Origin: Pseudomonas sp. Irchel 3E13
GTDB lineage: Bacteria > Pseudomonadota > Gammaproteobacteria > Pseudomonadales > Pseudomonadaceae
Assembly: GCF_900187455.1 (NCBI RefSeq)
Contig: NZ_FYDX01000008.1
Location: forward strand, 124,001-188,000
Length of the DNA stretch: 64,000 bases
Reading direction: 5' to 3'
Within the stretch, counting starts at the first letter, position 1. The number at the start of each line of letters is the position of its first letter. The notes beneath the pieces are model-generated. The model searched no databases, had not been told where the DNA came from, and was given only the letters and a program-made list of their open reading frames with translations. Positions 7,517 to 16,467 of this stretch are shown here, piece after piece. The translations under genes and the position numbers were made by a program.

Positions 7517-8443
7517 TTATCGGGTTGAGCTCACCTCCCTGCGCAGCAGCGCATCCAGGGTATGGGCGCGGGTGTCCTGGCAGGTGACCACCGTCCCGGA
7601 GTTGAAGACAGGCCTGGCCAGGCCGGCGAGCACGCCGCCGGGTGGCATTTCCACCAGCAGGCGCACACCGCGCTCCCAGGCCGTGCGAACGGCACCGGCC
7701 CAGTCGACGCGGCGGCACATGTTGAACGCCAGGTCGTCGCGCAGGGCCTGCGGGGTATGCAGCGGCCTGGCGCAGGTGCTGCTGAGAAAGATGATGCCGG
7801 GCTGGCGCAGGGGCACCGAGGCAAAGGCCTGCGCCAGTTCCGCAGCCGGGGCATCCAGCAGCCGGCAGTGCGACGGCACGCTCATGGCCAGGCGTTTGGC
7901 GCAGCGCGCCCCGAGGGCAAGTGCCTGGTCGGCGACCCGCGCCATGGCCGCATCGCTGCCAGCAATCACGAACTGCTGCTCGGTATTGATATTGGCCAGG
8001 AACACCGGCTCGCTGGCGTTGCCGATGAGTTGTTCGACACGGCCCTGATCCAGCCCGATCAGGGCGGTCATGCCGTAGCCGCTGGGGTAGGCGTGCTGCA
8101 TCAGTTCGCCGCGCAAGGCCACCAGGCGCACGGCGTCGGCATAGTCCAGGGCGCCGGCGATCACTGCCGCCGGATAAGCGCCGATGGACAGTCCGCACAC
8201 GTAGCCGGGTGGCGGGTTGCGTTGCAGCAGTTGGCGAGCGGCAGCGACCCCGGCCACCAGCAGACACAACTGGACCGCGCGGGTGGAGACCAGTGCTTCA
8301 CGGCTGTCGAGGCGCAGCAGCGGCTCGCCGAGAACATCGCTGGCTTCTTCCAGGCAGACCCGTCCCGCGGCATCGTCGACCAGGTGCTGAAGCATGCCGG
8401 GTCGTTGCGCGCCCTGGCCGGGAAAGGCGAACAGGCTGCTCAT
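7517..8443 (-). CDS. mdcH: Malonyl-CoA:ACP transacylase of malonate decarboxylase, MdcH (epsilon subunit)
   Basis: 308 residues of the acyltransferase fold. The N-terminal AFPGQGAQRPGM oxyanion motif (6-17) and the nucleophile elbow CGLSIGAYPAA (Ser near 97) are present, with a later active-site His in SVPSHCRLLDAPA. MdcH primes malonate decarboxylase by moving malonyl from malonyl-CoA to the dephospho-CoA prosthetic group on MdcC. The start overlaps the mdcG stop by 4 bp (ATGA), indicating translational coupling. Confidence 0.93.
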   Translation of the reverse strand: MSSLFAFPGQGAQRPGMLQHLVDDAAGRVCLEEASDVLGEPLLRLDSREALVSTRAVQLCLLVAGVAAARQLLQRNPPPGYVCGLSIGAYPAAVIAGALDYADAVRLVALRGELMQHAYPSGYGMTALIGLDQGRVEQLIGNASEPVFLANINTEQQFVIAGSDAAMARVADQALALGARCAKRLAMSVPSHCRLLDAPAAELAQAFASVPLRQPGIIFLSSTCARPLHTPQALRDDLAFNMCRRVDWAGAVRTAWERGVRLLVEMPPGGVLAGLARPVFNSGTVVTCQDTRAHTLDALLRREVSSTR

Positions 8444-9057
8444 GCCGGTTGCTCCGCGAGGTGCCAGGGATCAGCGACCAGGCGTGCGCCGTCGCGATGC
8501 TTGAGCAGGACACGTGCGCTATCTGTCACCCACTCGGCCAGCGCCACGGCACCGTTGGGGGTTTCCAGTTGCAGGTCGATCCGGCAGGCCAGGTGCTTGA
8601 GTGCGTGGCTCAGCGACCTGGCTGTTGCGCGGTCGAAGGGCGTCGGCGTGCGCAGCAGCAGGTCGAGATCGCTGTCGGCATGCAGCACCGTATGACCGGT
8701 TGCCAACTGGTAGGCAACGCCACCCGTGGGGCCCCAGTCCAGACCGGTGCCGTCGAGGATCGGTGTCACCTGCTTCAGGGCAGCCAGCGCTGGGAGATTC
8801 GCCGGACCGTTCAGGCGCAGGTCCTCGGGGCGTCGCCGGCAACGCACCGCCTCACGCGGCATCCATGCCGCCAGACGCCGGGCGCGCTCATCGCCGCGAA
8901 GACCGACAGGCATCCACCCTTCATCACCGCTGGCCCGCCGTACCACCACCGGAAAGCCAGCGGCCAGCACTTGCCGTGCCCACTCCGGAGCATCGTCGGG
9001 CAGTTGCTCCGGGGGCATGCCCCAGAGCAGATCGTGCGCGCCAAAGATCGTGTTCAT
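8440..9057 (-). CDS. mdcG: Phosphoribosyl-dephospho-CoA transferase, MdcG
   Basis: 205 residues. The opening MNTIFGAHDLLWGMPPEQL and the nucleotidyltransferase-like DSDLDLLLRTP segment near 137-147 match MdcG, which attaches the 2'-(5''-phosphoribosyl)-3'-dephospho-CoA group to the serine of the acyl carrier protein MdcC. The two Asp residues of DSDLD are the expected metal ligands. It lies 39 bp after mdcE and overlaps mdcH by 4 bp. MdcB makes its substrate. Confidence 0.92.
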   Translation of the reverse strand: MNTIFGAHDLLWGMPPEQLPDDAPEWARQVLAAGFPVVVRRASGDEGWMPVGLRGDERARRLAAWMPREAVRCRRRPEDLRLNGPANLPALAALKQVTPILDGTGLDWGPTGGVAYQLATGHTVLHADSDLDLLLRTPTPFDRATARSLSHALKHLACRIDLQLETPNGAVALAEWVTDSARVLLKHRDGARLVADPWHLAEQPA

Positions 9058-9096
9058 CCGTCGCTCCCTACACCGGAAAAAACTGCTATCGCCGAA

Positions 9097-9879
9097 CTAC
9101 CATTGGGCCCGCAATTGCTCGCGTACCCGCGACGACATCGCCCGGTTCGGTGCGCCAAGGCGGCTGCGAAGATCTGTGCTGGTGCCGATATCCAGCACCG
9201 CCCGGGCCAGCGATTCGTTGACCTTGGCGATGTCCGCCGCACCGGGCTGCTCGACGCTCTGGACCTTGACCCGGTCCCACAGCAGCCCGAGCGAGGCATA
9301 GCTGGCGATGTCATAGGCCATGGGCGGCACCGTGGCGGCCAGGCTTTCCAGCTCCTCGATGCTGCGCAGGGTGATGCGCGCGGCGGCGGCCTTGCCCATG
9401 GCGTGGACCATCACACCGTCGTCGTCCAGCGCGATCAGTCGCTGGGCCTGATAACCGTGGGCCAGGAATGCCCCTGACATTGCCTTGCCCACCAGCAGGG
9501 CAATGAGCGGATGGCCCGCGAGCCGGGCACGGGCATAGGCGTCGACCGCTCCGGCCAGTGCCTGGTGGATACCCAGCGCTTCCTCGCGACGACCGTAGGC
9601 CTGGCTCGGCACATCGACAATGGCGACCAGTATTCGAGGGCTTCCCCCCGCATCCGCCTCGATGGCCTCATCGATGGCCTTGGCCAGCCCCCAGCCTTCC
9701 AGCAGCCCGACCTCACCCTGGCGGGCCCGGGGAAACGGGTTGTGCGGGGCCGGGACCACCGCCAGGTAGCGCGCTGGCCGGTTGCCCAGTTCGCCGTCGA
9801 TGACTTTCACCGAGGCGGGAAAGCCCGGCAGTTCATGGCCGCAGGCCAATGCGTTCAGCCACTCGGTTCCTCGGCTCAT
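9097..9879 (-). CDS. mdcE: Malonate decarboxylase gamma subunit, MdcE
   Basis: 260 residues with a crotonase-like carboxyltransferase fold. The segments PRILVAIVDVPSQAYGRREE and HPLIALLVGKAMSGAFLAHG are typical. With MdcD it forms the malonyl-S-ACP decarboxylase, which gives acetyl-S-ACP and CO2 in this biotin-independent enzyme. The start overlaps the mdcD stop by 4 bp (ATGA). Confidence 0.92.
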   Translation of the reverse strand: MSRGTEWLNALACGHELPGFPASVKVIDGELGNRPARYLAVVPAPHNPFPRARQGEVGLLEGWGLAKAIDEAIEADAGGSPRILVAIVDVPSQAYGRREEALGIHQALAGAVDAYARARLAGHPLIALLVGKAMSGAFLAHGYQAQRLIALDDDGVMVHAMGKAAAARITLRSIEELESLAATVPPMAYDIASYASLGLLWDRVKVQSVEQPGAADIAKVNESLARAVLDIGTSTDLRSRLGAPNRAMSSRVREQLRAQW

Positions 9880-10730
9880 TGCAGTTCTCCCTGGTAAATG
9901 GTCCGCACACGGCCGGCATCCAGTTGTTCACAGTCGGTGCCGAGCTTGTTCAGAAGCGCGAAAAAATCGGCGTAGCGTCGGCTGCGGGGCAGGGCCGGTT
10001 CGCCCGCCGCGACGGCGGCGAGGAGGGCCTGGCGCAGTTGCTCGACATCGTCTGCGACATAGCTGTCGGCCAGCCCGCAGGCATGCCGCTGTTCACCGCC
10101 GGTCAGGCTCCAGATAAAGGGCCGGTCGCGGGAGTCGTATTCGTCGATGCCGGCTTCCTGCTCGATCACCTGCGGGCCATTGAGGCCCAGGCGCGCCTCA
10201 CGGGTGACAATCAGATGACTGCACAACCCGGCGGCGATGGACATGCCGCCAAAGCAGCCGACCGACCCGGCAATCAGACCGATGACCGGCCGGAATTGAC
10301 GCAGTTCGACGATCGCTGCCTGGATCTCGGCAATGGCGGCCAGACCGAGGTTGGCTTCCTGCAGGCGCACCCCGCCGGTTTCCAGCAGGAGCACGGCGGC
10401 GGTGGGAATGCCGTTGCGGTTGTCTTCGACGGCCAGCTCCAGGGCGCCGGCGATCTTGGCTCCGCCGACTTCGCCCATGCTGCCGCCCTGGAACGCGCCC
10501 TCGATGGCCGCCACCAGCAGTGGCTGACCGTCCAGGGTGCCCTTGGCAATGACCACACCGTCATCGGCCTGGGGCACGATGCCCTGGCCTGGCAGCCAGG
10601 GCGACATCAGGCGATCGAACGGACCGAGCAATTCGCGGAAGCTGCCGGCATCGAGCAACGCCCGTGCACGCTGGCGTGCATCAAGCTCGACAAAGCTGCG
10701 ACGGTTCAACAGGCGGGCCAGGTCAGTCAT
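9876..10730 (-). CDS. mdcD: Malonate decarboxylase beta subunit, MdcD
   Basis: 284 residues with the carboxyltransferase/crotonase fold related to acetyl-CoA carboxylase CT subunits. Glycine-rich stretches forming the acyl oxyanion holes are visible (AIEGAFQGGSMGEVGGAKI, then LIAGSVGCFGGMSIAAGL). It pairs with MdcE to decarboxylate the malonyl thioester. The gene overlaps mdcC by 8 bp and mdcE by 4 bp, so the operon is translated as a tightly coupled block. Confidence 0.93.
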   Translation of the reverse strand: MTDLARLLNRRSFVELDARQRARALLDAGSFRELLGPFDRLMSPWLPGQGIVPQADDGVVIAKGTLDGQPLLVAAIEGAFQGGSMGEVGGAKIAGALELAVEDNRNGIPTAAVLLLETGGVRLQEANLGLAAIAEIQAAIVELRQFRPVIGLIAGSVGCFGGMSIAAGLCSHLIVTREARLGLNGPQVIEQEAGIDEYDSRDRPFIWSLTGGEQRHACGLADSYVADDVEQLRQALLAAVAAGEPALPRSRRYADFFALLNKLGTDCEQLDAGRVRTIYQGELQ

Positions 10731-11022
10731 GGGAAATCTCCTCGAAGCCTTGTTCCAGGCGCAGCCGAACGACGCCCGGTGTCGCGCCGAAGTCGTGGAT
10801 ATCGATGTTCATTGCCGGCAGCACCTGCCCGGTGAACAGGCGCTGGAACAACTGCTCCCAGCGCGGCGCGCTGCCGTTGACCGACGTCACCACATTGATC
10901 GTCAGCACGCCGTGCACGCCCGGTTCCAGCAGCACTTCAAGATCGCCGGAGCCGACGCAGCCCACCAGGGCACGTCCCGCGCCAGGCTGCCCGGCGGGGA
11001 AGGTAAAAGACAGGGTTTCCAT
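10723..11022 (-). CDS. mdcC: Malonate decarboxylase acyl carrier protein, MdcC (delta subunit)
   Basis: 99 residues. The sequence GCVGSGDLEVLLEPG places the expected attachment serine at Ser25, which carries the phosphoribosyl-dephospho-CoA arm, not phosphopantetheine. This carrier is related to citrate lyase CitD and unlike fatty-acid ACP in sequence. It begins 2 bp after the mdcB stop and overlaps mdcD by 8 bp. Confidence 0.93.
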   Translation of the reverse strand: METLSFTFPAGQPGAGRALVGCVGSGDLEVLLEPGVHGVLTINVVTSVNGSAPRWEQLFQRLFTGQVLPAMNIDIHDFGATPGVVRLRLEQGFEEISHD

Positions 11023-11024
11023 GG

Positions 11025-11879
11025 TCAGAGGCTCCCGACGTTATCAAGGAACAGGCAGGCCGCCAGCAGGTCGGCGGCGCCGCCCGGAGAGGCGTTGAGG
11101 GCGAGCAGGCGGGTATCCAGCTCGCGCAGGCGACGGCGTCCGGCCAGGCTGGCGCTGCCACCGGCGTCCAGTACCGCTCGAGCGCCTTGTTGCATGATGT
11201 GCAGCCCTTGCGGACCGGCGCGCCAGAGCACGCAGGTATCGTCCAGAGTGGCCATGATTGCCAGCAAGGCGTCGAGGCGCGCGTTCTGTTCTCCCGCGTT
11301 GCGGCTGCGGCTGTTCCTGAGTTGCGGCAGGCCGTGGCCGAGCACGGCAGGGAAGCCCGATTGCGCTTCTTCCCGGGCGCCGCGTGCGCCGTAGCGGTGT
11401 TTTACCTGAAGGCCGTGGCTGTCCTGTTGCCTGGGTGCAAAACGGTCGTCGATCAGGGCGATACGCCCGGCGCGTGCGGCGACCGCTGCGGCCTCTTCGC
11501 CCGACGCGCTCAAGGCGCAGGACGCCACCAGCAGGCCCAGGGCCCAGATCGCGCCACGGTGGGTGTTGACCCCAGCGGTGGTCGCCAGCATCGCGCGCTC
11601 ACCCTCGCGGCCAATATGGCCGAGCGCCTCGCGCAGCGGCTGGCCGACCTCGCCGATGGCCAGTGCAGCCTCGGCCATTTCCTTGAAGCAGGGCCACAAT
11701 GACAGGGCCGAGGCGTGCATCAGGCCCAGGTGCAGGTCGTTGTGCGCGCCCGTGCCGCGGCGGTCCACCAGCGCTGGTTTGGGCGACAGGTCGGCCTCGT
11801 CGATCAGGGCGTCCACCGCCAGGTCGGCGAGCAACTGGGCCAGTGGCAACGGGACTTGAATCAGTGTCGATGCGTTCAT
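11025..11879 (-). CDS. mdcB: Triphosphoribosyl-dephospho-CoA synthase, MdcB
   Basis: 284 residues of the CitG/MdcB family, which joins ATP and 3'-dephospho-CoA to make the prosthetic-group precursor used by MdcG. Conserved features include PKPALVDRRGTGAHNDLHL near 33-51, TAGVNTHRGAIWALGLL and the C-terminal ASPGGAADLLAACLFL. It starts directly at the mdcA stop. Order mdcA-B-C-D-E-G-H matches Pseudomonas malonate operons. Confidence 0.93.
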   Translation of the reverse strand: MNASTLIQVPLPLAQLLADLAVDALIDEADLSPKPALVDRRGTGAHNDLHLGLMHASALSLWPCFKEMAEAALAIGEVGQPLREALGHIGREGERAMLATTAGVNTHRGAIWALGLLVASCALSASGEEAAAVAARAGRIALIDDRFAPRQQDSHGLQVKHRYGARGAREEAQSGFPAVLGHGLPQLRNSRSRNAGEQNARLDALLAIMATLDDTCVLWRAGPQGLHIMQQGARAVLDAGGSASLAGRRRLRELDTRLLALNASPGGAADLLAACLFLDNVGSL

Positions 11880-13541
11880 TTACCAGCTCCTGAAGCGTGC
11901 GGGCGGCTTGTACAGATCCCCGGACCAGTCGACCAGTTCGGCGATGCTCTTCGCCGCCAGCAGCGAGCGGCTGGCCTGGTTGCGCTGAATGCCCAGGTCT
12001 TCCGGCAGGGCGATCAGGCCTTCACGGCGCATGCGCAGGGTCTGCTCTGGATCATGGCGCAGCCCGATAGCGGTAATGCCTGCCACCGCAGCGATCATTG
12101 CCTGGCGTTCTTCGAGGGAGCGCGCCTTGTACAGGTAGGCGATGCCTTCCTCGGTGAGCAGGTGGGTGACGTCGTCGCCGTAGATCATCACCGGTGCCAG
12201 GGGCATGCCGGCTTTTCTGGCCACGTCCACGGCATCCAGGGTCTCGACGAAGGTGGGTTTGCCGCCTTCCTGGAAGGTCTCGACCATCTGCACCACCAGC
12301 TTGCGGCCCCGCTCCAGAAGCGTCACCGGCTCGGTCATATCCAGCCAGGCCGGAGTGACATGCCGGCGACCACGCGGGTCGTGGCCCATGTTCGGCGCAC
12401 CGCCGAAGCCTGCCAGGCGACCCCGGGTAACCGTCGACGAATGCCCGTCGCCGTCCACCTGCAAGGTGGCGCCGATGAACAGATCCACCGCGTACTGGCC
12501 GGCCAGTTGGCACATCATCCGGTTGGAGCGCATCGACCCGTCGTGACCGGTAAAGAACACATCAGGGCGCTGCGCTATGTAGTCCTCCATGCCCAGTTCG
12601 GTACCGAAGCAGTGCACGCTTTCGACCCAGCCGGACTCGATCGCGGGGATCAGCGTCGGGTGTGGATTGAGCGTCCAGTTGCGGCAGATCTTGCCCTTCA
12701 GGCCGAGGGATTCGCCGTAGGTCGGCAGGATCAGTTCGATGGCGGCAGTGTTGAAGCCGATACCGTGATTGAGGGACTGAACGTTGTGCTTCTCGTAGAT
12801 CCCGCGAATTGCCATCATCGCCATCAGCACATGCACCGGTTTGATGTGGCGCGGATCGCGGGTGAACAGAGGCTCGATATAGAAGGGCTTGTCGGCGACC
12901 ACCACAAAATCGACCCAGGATGCCGGGATATCGACGCGCGGCAAGTCACGGACATCGTCCACCAGTTGATTGACCTGAACGATGACAATGCCATTGCTGA
13001 ACGCGGTCGGCTCGACCAGGGCCGGGGTGTCCTCGGTGCTCGGGCCGGTATAGATGTTGCCCTCACGGTCGGCCATGAACCCGGCCACCAACGCGACGTT
13101 GGGAATCAGGTCGACCAGCAGGCGCGAGTAGAGCTCGATATAGGTGTGGATGGCGCCGACTTCCAGGCGTCCGTCTTCGAGCAACTGACTGATGCGCAGG
13201 CTTTGTGGCCCTGCGAAAGAGAAGTCGAGCTTGCGTGCAATGCCCTGTTCGAACAGATCCAGGTGCTCGGCGCGGCTGACGCTGGGCATGATCATGTGCA
13301 GGTCATGCAGCTTGCCGGGGTCCGCCTTGGCAAGTGAGCGGGAGAGGAAATCCGCCTGCTTCTGGTTATTGCCTTCGAGCACCACACGATCGCCAGAGGC
13401 AATCAGCAGTTCGAGGGCTTCCACGATTCGTTCGCTGGGTATCACCGCGCCGTCTGCCAGATGGCGTACCTGATCGAGCCTGCGCTGCTTTTCGGCACGC
13501 CGACGCGACCATTGCGGTGGGGGGGAGGGGCTTATTGTCAT
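11880..13541 (-). CDS. mdcA: Malonate decarboxylase alpha subunit, MdcA (acetyl-S-ACP:malonate ACP transferase)
   Basis: 553 residues, the first gene of the operon. It is the CoA-transferase-like subunit that exchanges malonate for acetate on the carrier protein. Diagnostic stretches include GDRVVLEGNNQKQADFLSR near 49-67, FFTGHDGSMRSNRMMCQLAG and GFGGAPNMGHDPRGRRH. Full length for the family with no breaks. The start at 13541 is preceded by GGAG at about 10 bp. Promoter and putative MdcR site lie at 13542-13698. Confidence 0.94.
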   Translation of the reverse strand: MTISPSPPPQWSRRRAEKQRRLDQVRHLADGAVIPSERIVEALELLIASGDRVVLEGNNQKQADFLSRSLAKADPGKLHDLHMIMPSVSRAEHLDLFEQGIARKLDFSFAGPQSLRISQLLEDGRLEVGAIHTYIELYSRLLVDLIPNVALVAGFMADREGNIYTGPSTEDTPALVEPTAFSNGIVIVQVNQLVDDVRDLPRVDIPASWVDFVVVADKPFYIEPLFTRDPRHIKPVHVLMAMMAIRGIYEKHNVQSLNHGIGFNTAAIELILPTYGESLGLKGKICRNWTLNPHPTLIPAIESGWVESVHCFGTELGMEDYIAQRPDVFFTGHDGSMRSNRMMCQLAGQYAVDLFIGATLQVDGDGHSSTVTRGRLAGFGGAPNMGHDPRGRRHVTPAWLDMTEPVTLLERGRKLVVQMVETFQEGGKPTFVETLDAVDVARKAGMPLAPVMIYGDDVTHLLTEEGIAYLYKARSLEERQAMIAAVAGITAIGLRHDPEQTLRMRREGLIALPEDLGIQRNQASRSLLAAKSIAELVDWSGDLYKPPARFRSW

Positions 13542-13623
13542 TGTGTTGCTCCACGGGTCCGCTTACGTGGAGTCAAATTAGGTGGCAAGGCCGGGTGTAT
13601 CAATCAAGCTGCAATGCTGATTA

Positions 13624-13638
13624 TTACTCTAAGGTTAA
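13624..13638. promoter_or_regulatory. Possible MdcR binding site upstream of mdcA
   Basis: TTACTCTAAGGTTAA contains a T-N11-A arrangement with short dyad symmetry, about 85 bp upstream of the mdcA start, where LysR-type activators usually bind. It lies in an AT-rich patch that stands out from the surrounding DNA. The assignment is by position and symmetry only. Confidence 0.3.
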
Positions 13639-13698
13639 CTATTCAAGGCTAGCTTCGTAGTCCTGCCGGTCCCCCGCTGACCCCGCAGGGCCGATCCG

Positions 13699-14367
13699 TC
13701 AGTCATGCTCAAGCTGGACGTACTCCAGCATTTTCTGACTTCCATCCAGAATGTCGCTGCAGATTGCTTCCCGCGCGGCAGCGCCATCCTTTTTCTTCAG
13801 CGCCGAAAGCACATCCCAGTGATGATCGATTGCCATACGCTCGTTGAAGCTCCCGTAGGCACTGGCAATCAAGGGTCCCGTTCGCATCCACAGGCCATCC
13901 AGGATGCCGGACAGCACTGGCATGTCCGCGATCTGCGTCAGGGCGTAGTGAAACTCATGATTGTGGGTGAGCGCTGAGGCCAGATTGTTGTCCTGGATTG
14001 CCGCGAGATTACTTTGAATACAGGTTTCCAACTGCTCCAGCTGCTGCGGCGTCACACGTGCCGCCGCAGTCTCTGCCGCCAGTCCTTCCAGCGACAGGCG
14101 GATGCTTCGAATCTCCAGATATTGCCTGGAGGTCAGCATTGGGACCCGTATGTCTCTCGGGGTCTTGAGAATCAAAGCCTGTTCTTTGGCGAGCTGCAGG
14201 ATCGCGTCGCGGACAGGCGTGACACTGGTGCCCAGTTGCTCGGCCAGATCGCGAATGCGCAATCTGTCATTGGGTTTGAAGCGACCAGTGATCAGAGCCT
14301 CTCGCAGCAGGCCATAGATACCGCTGCCCAGATAGGAGTGCTTCAGATTCTCGATGGGGTAATTCAT
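13699..14367 (-). CDS. GntR family regulator with FCD ligand domain
   Basis: 222 residues. The N-terminal winged helix (about 15-75) shows IYGLLREALITGRFKPNDRL and LAEQLGTSVTPVRDAILQLA, the FadR-subfamily signature. From about 85 the all-helical FCD domain follows, with likely metal or ligand residues in HNHEFHYALTQIA and in DHHWDVLSALKKKD. It lies 67 bp after the SDR gene on the same strand, so both may be one transcript. The perfect palindrome at 15207-15232 in the divergent promoter is its most likely operator, linking it to the binding protein-kinase-PLP enzyme operon. Confidence 0.88.
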   Translation of the reverse strand: MNYPIENLKHSYLGSGIYGLLREALITGRFKPNDRLRIRDLAEQLGTSVTPVRDAILQLAKEQALILKTPRDIRVPMLTSRQYLEIRSIRLSLEGLAAETAAARVTPQQLEQLETCIQSNLAAIQDNNLASALTHNHEFHYALTQIADMPVLSGILDGLWMRTGPLIASAYGSFNERMAIDHHWDVLSALKKKDGAAAREAICSDILDGSQKMLEYVQLEHD

Positions 14368-14434
14368 TGCTTACTCGTGTGCGACACGTGCCCGAATGGG
14401 GTGGGAGACCTTCCCGGACAGAGTATCGGATAAC

Positions 14435-15169
14435 TCAAACATGTTGCCCACCATTCACGTGTATCTCGGCGCCATTCACATAAGAGGCGCCATGGGTGCA
14501 CAGGAAGTGAATCAGGGCCGCGACTTCTTCCGGTTTGCCCATCCGTTTCATCGGGATGGATCGCTCGACGATAAGCTCTGTGCCGGCAGACAGGATCGAG
14601 GTGTCAATCTCCCCTGGCGCGATAGCGTTCACCCGGACGCCGTGAGCGCCGAAGTCATGGGCCATTTCCCGCGTCAGCGCTGACAGCGCAGCCTTTGAGC
14701 AGGCGTACGCGACGCCTGCGAAAGGGTGGACGCGGGAACCGGCGATGGAGGTGACATTGATCACCGAGCCTTTCGCCGCTTTCAACTCTGCGAAAAGGCC
14801 CTGAGCCAGCAGGGCCGTCGAGAACAGGTTGACGTTGAACACATTCAGCCAGGTGGCGTAGTCGGACTCCAGAACGCCAAGGCGTTCGCCATTCGCGCCT
14901 TTTGGAGAGATCCCCGCATTGTTGACTAGCGCATCCAGTCTGCCGCCGAGCTTCTCGCGAATCTCGGGAAGCATTCTCTGGACGTCTTCAACACTCCCCA
15001 AATCGAGATGAATGTGATTTGCCAGACCCTCCGCCCAGGGACAACCTTCGCCCAGGTCCTGTCTGGAGGCTGTGAACACCCGCCATCCCGCAGCATTGAA
15101 ATGCTTCACGGTGGCGTGGCCAATACCGCGGCTTGCGCCGGTGAGAAGCAAGGTACGTTGGTCGGTCAT
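14435..15169 (-). CDS. SDR family oxidoreductase
   Basis: 244 residues of the classical short-chain dehydrogenase type: TGASRGIG cofactor loop at 10-17, NNAGIS near 87, the catalytic Ser in VTSIAGS and the YACSK pair near 152-156. The C-terminus GAEIHVNGGQHV fits the family. It probably interconverts a hydroxy and a keto group with NAD(P)H. It is divergent from the periplasmic binding protein and so likely part of the same catabolic unit. The start at 15169 is the ATG where homology begins. Confidence 0.88.
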   Translation of the reverse strand: MTDQRTLLLTGASRGIGHATVKHFNAAGWRVFTASRQDLGEGCPWAEGLANHIHLDLGSVEDVQRMLPEIREKLGGRLDALVNNAGISPKGANGERLGVLESDYATWLNVFNVNLFSTALLAQGLFAELKAAKGSVINVTSIAGSRVHPFAGVAYACSKAALSALTREMAHDFGAHGVRVNAIAPGEIDTSILSAGTELIVERSIPMKRMGKPEEVAALIHFLCTHGASYVNGAEIHVNGGQHV

Positions 15170-15206
15170 GGTGCGATCCCTTTGGCTGGTAGGGCCAAGC
15201 GTAGCT

Positions 15207-15232
15207 TAAAAATATGATGCATCATATTTTTA
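15207..15232. promoter_or_regulatory. Perfect 26-bp palindrome, candidate GntR operator
   Basis: A fully symmetric sequence centred on ATGATGCATCAT, with A/T-rich arms (AAAAAT left, ATTTTT right). It sits 38 bp upstream of the SDR start and 147 bp upstream of the binding protein start, so one site could control both directions. GntR-family dimers bind such short palindromes; the regulator at 13699-14367 is the nearest candidate. Confidence 0.6.
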
Positions 15233-15378
15233 TTGTGGTTTAATGGCTCGCCCCTATAGCCGGGGGAGACGTATTTCCATCAATAAGGAAGCGTCTTGCT
15301 CGACCTGTTGCTGCCACTACAAAAAAACTGCCATCCCTTGATGCTGCCCACGACCCCGTAGCTCACCTGGAGAGACGC

Positions 15379-16410
15379 ATGAACATAAAAATCGCAGCTG
15401 TACTGGTGCTTGGAGCACTCGCAGGACCGTTGAACGCCGCTGAAAAACTCACCGTGGTTTCGTTTGGTGGCAACAACCGCCAAGCCCAGGAAAAAACCTT
15501 CTATCAACCCTTCACCGCGAAAAACGGCGTGAGCATCACGGCGGATGACTACAACGGTGAGATGGCAAAAATCAAAGTGATGGCCGACACCGGCACAACC
15601 ACTTGGGATGTCATTGAGGTTGAATCACCGGAGCTTATTCGCGGCTGTAGTGAGGGACTGTTCGAGCCTTTGGACTGGGATCGAATTGGAAAGAAAGAAG
15701 ACTTCATACCGGCGGCAGTCAGTGACTGTGGCGTGGGCATTTTCATCTGGTCGACCGTACTGACGTACGATCCCAAGAAAGTTGCCTCTGTCCCGCAGAG
15801 TTGGGCTGATTTTTGGGATGTGAAGAAAATTCCAGGGAAGCGTGGCCTGCGGCGCGGCGCTAAATTCACCATGGAGTTCGCCCTGCTTGCCGATGGAGTT
15901 GCCAACCAGGATCTGTACAAAGTGCTTGGCACTGAAGAGGGTATCAAGCGCGCGTTCAAGAAGCTGGATGAGATCAAATCCAACATTCAATGGTGGGATT
16001 CCGGAGCCCAGCCCTTGCAGTGGCTGGCGGCTGGCGATGTGGTCATGACGTCGGCCTATAACGGTCGCGTTACCTCTGCACAGGACGAAGGCCAGTCGTT
16101 CGCAATGCAATGGAACGGAAGCCTCTACGACCTCGACCACTGGGCGATTGTCAAAGGCACCAAGAAAAAGGAACTGGCAGAGCACTTCATCGCCTTTGCC
16201 AGCCAGCCGGTTCAGCAGAAAAACTTCGTCGAAGCGATTCCCTATGGTCCCAGCAACAAAAATGCGATGGACCTGGTGGACAAGAAGATTGGTGAAAAGC
16301 TTCCAACGGCTCCCGACAATCTGAAGAATGCCCGTGCGACCGACGCGGAGTTCTGGATTGATCACGGTGAAGACCTGGAAGAGCGTTTCAACGCTTGGGT
16401 TAATAAGTGA
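15379..16410 (+). CDS. Periplasmic extracellular solute-binding protein, PotD/spermidine-putrescine type
   Basis: 343 residues. A signal peptide (about 1-20, MNIKIAAVLVLGALAGPLNAA) precedes the mature protein starting EKLTVVSFGGNN. The body matches polyamine-type binding proteins of ABC importers: TTWDVIEVESPELIRGCSEG, PQSWADFWDVKKIPGKRGL and WLAAGDVVMTSAYNGRV. It would capture a cationic amine such as a polyamine or amino alcohol. The expected permease and ATPase genes are not next to it; a kinase gene follows 57 bp later, separated by a hairpin. Confidence 0.9.
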   Translation: MNIKIAAVLVLGALAGPLNAAEKLTVVSFGGNNRQAQEKTFYQPFTAKNGVSITADDYNGEMAKIKVMADTGTTTWDVIEVESPELIRGCSEGLFEPLDWDRIGKKEDFIPAAVSDCGVGIFIWSTVLTYDPKKVASVPQSWADFWDVKKIPGKRGLRRGAKFTMEFALLADGVANQDLYKVLGTEEGIKRAFKKLDEIKSNIQWWDSGAQPLQWLAAGDVVMTSAYNGRVTSAQDEGQSFAMQWNGSLYDLDHWAIVKGTKKKELAEHFIAFASQPVQQKNFVEAIPYGPSNKNAMDLVDKKIGEKLPTAPDNLKNARATDAEFWIDHGEDLEERFNAWVNK

Positions 16411-16414
16411 TTGA

Positions 16415-16440
16415 TGGCGCCTGCTTGTTTGGGGGCGCCA
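16415..16440 (+). terminator. Intercistronic hairpin after the binding protein gene
   Basis: TGGCGCC and GGCGCCA form a 7-bp perfect stem with a 12-nt loop, 5 bp after the binding protein stop. There is no T tract. In many transport operons such hairpins protect the upstream message and raise binding-protein yield over downstream genes; that use here is inference. Confidence 0.55.
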
Positions 16441-16467
16441 ATTGTGAGTCGGATGAGGGTGTGAGTT

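Noticed and set aside
11715..13337. 540-codon open frame on the plus strand opposite mdcA
   Set aside because: Lies entirely antisense to mdcA, which has full family motifs; composition is that of a GC-rich shadow frame.
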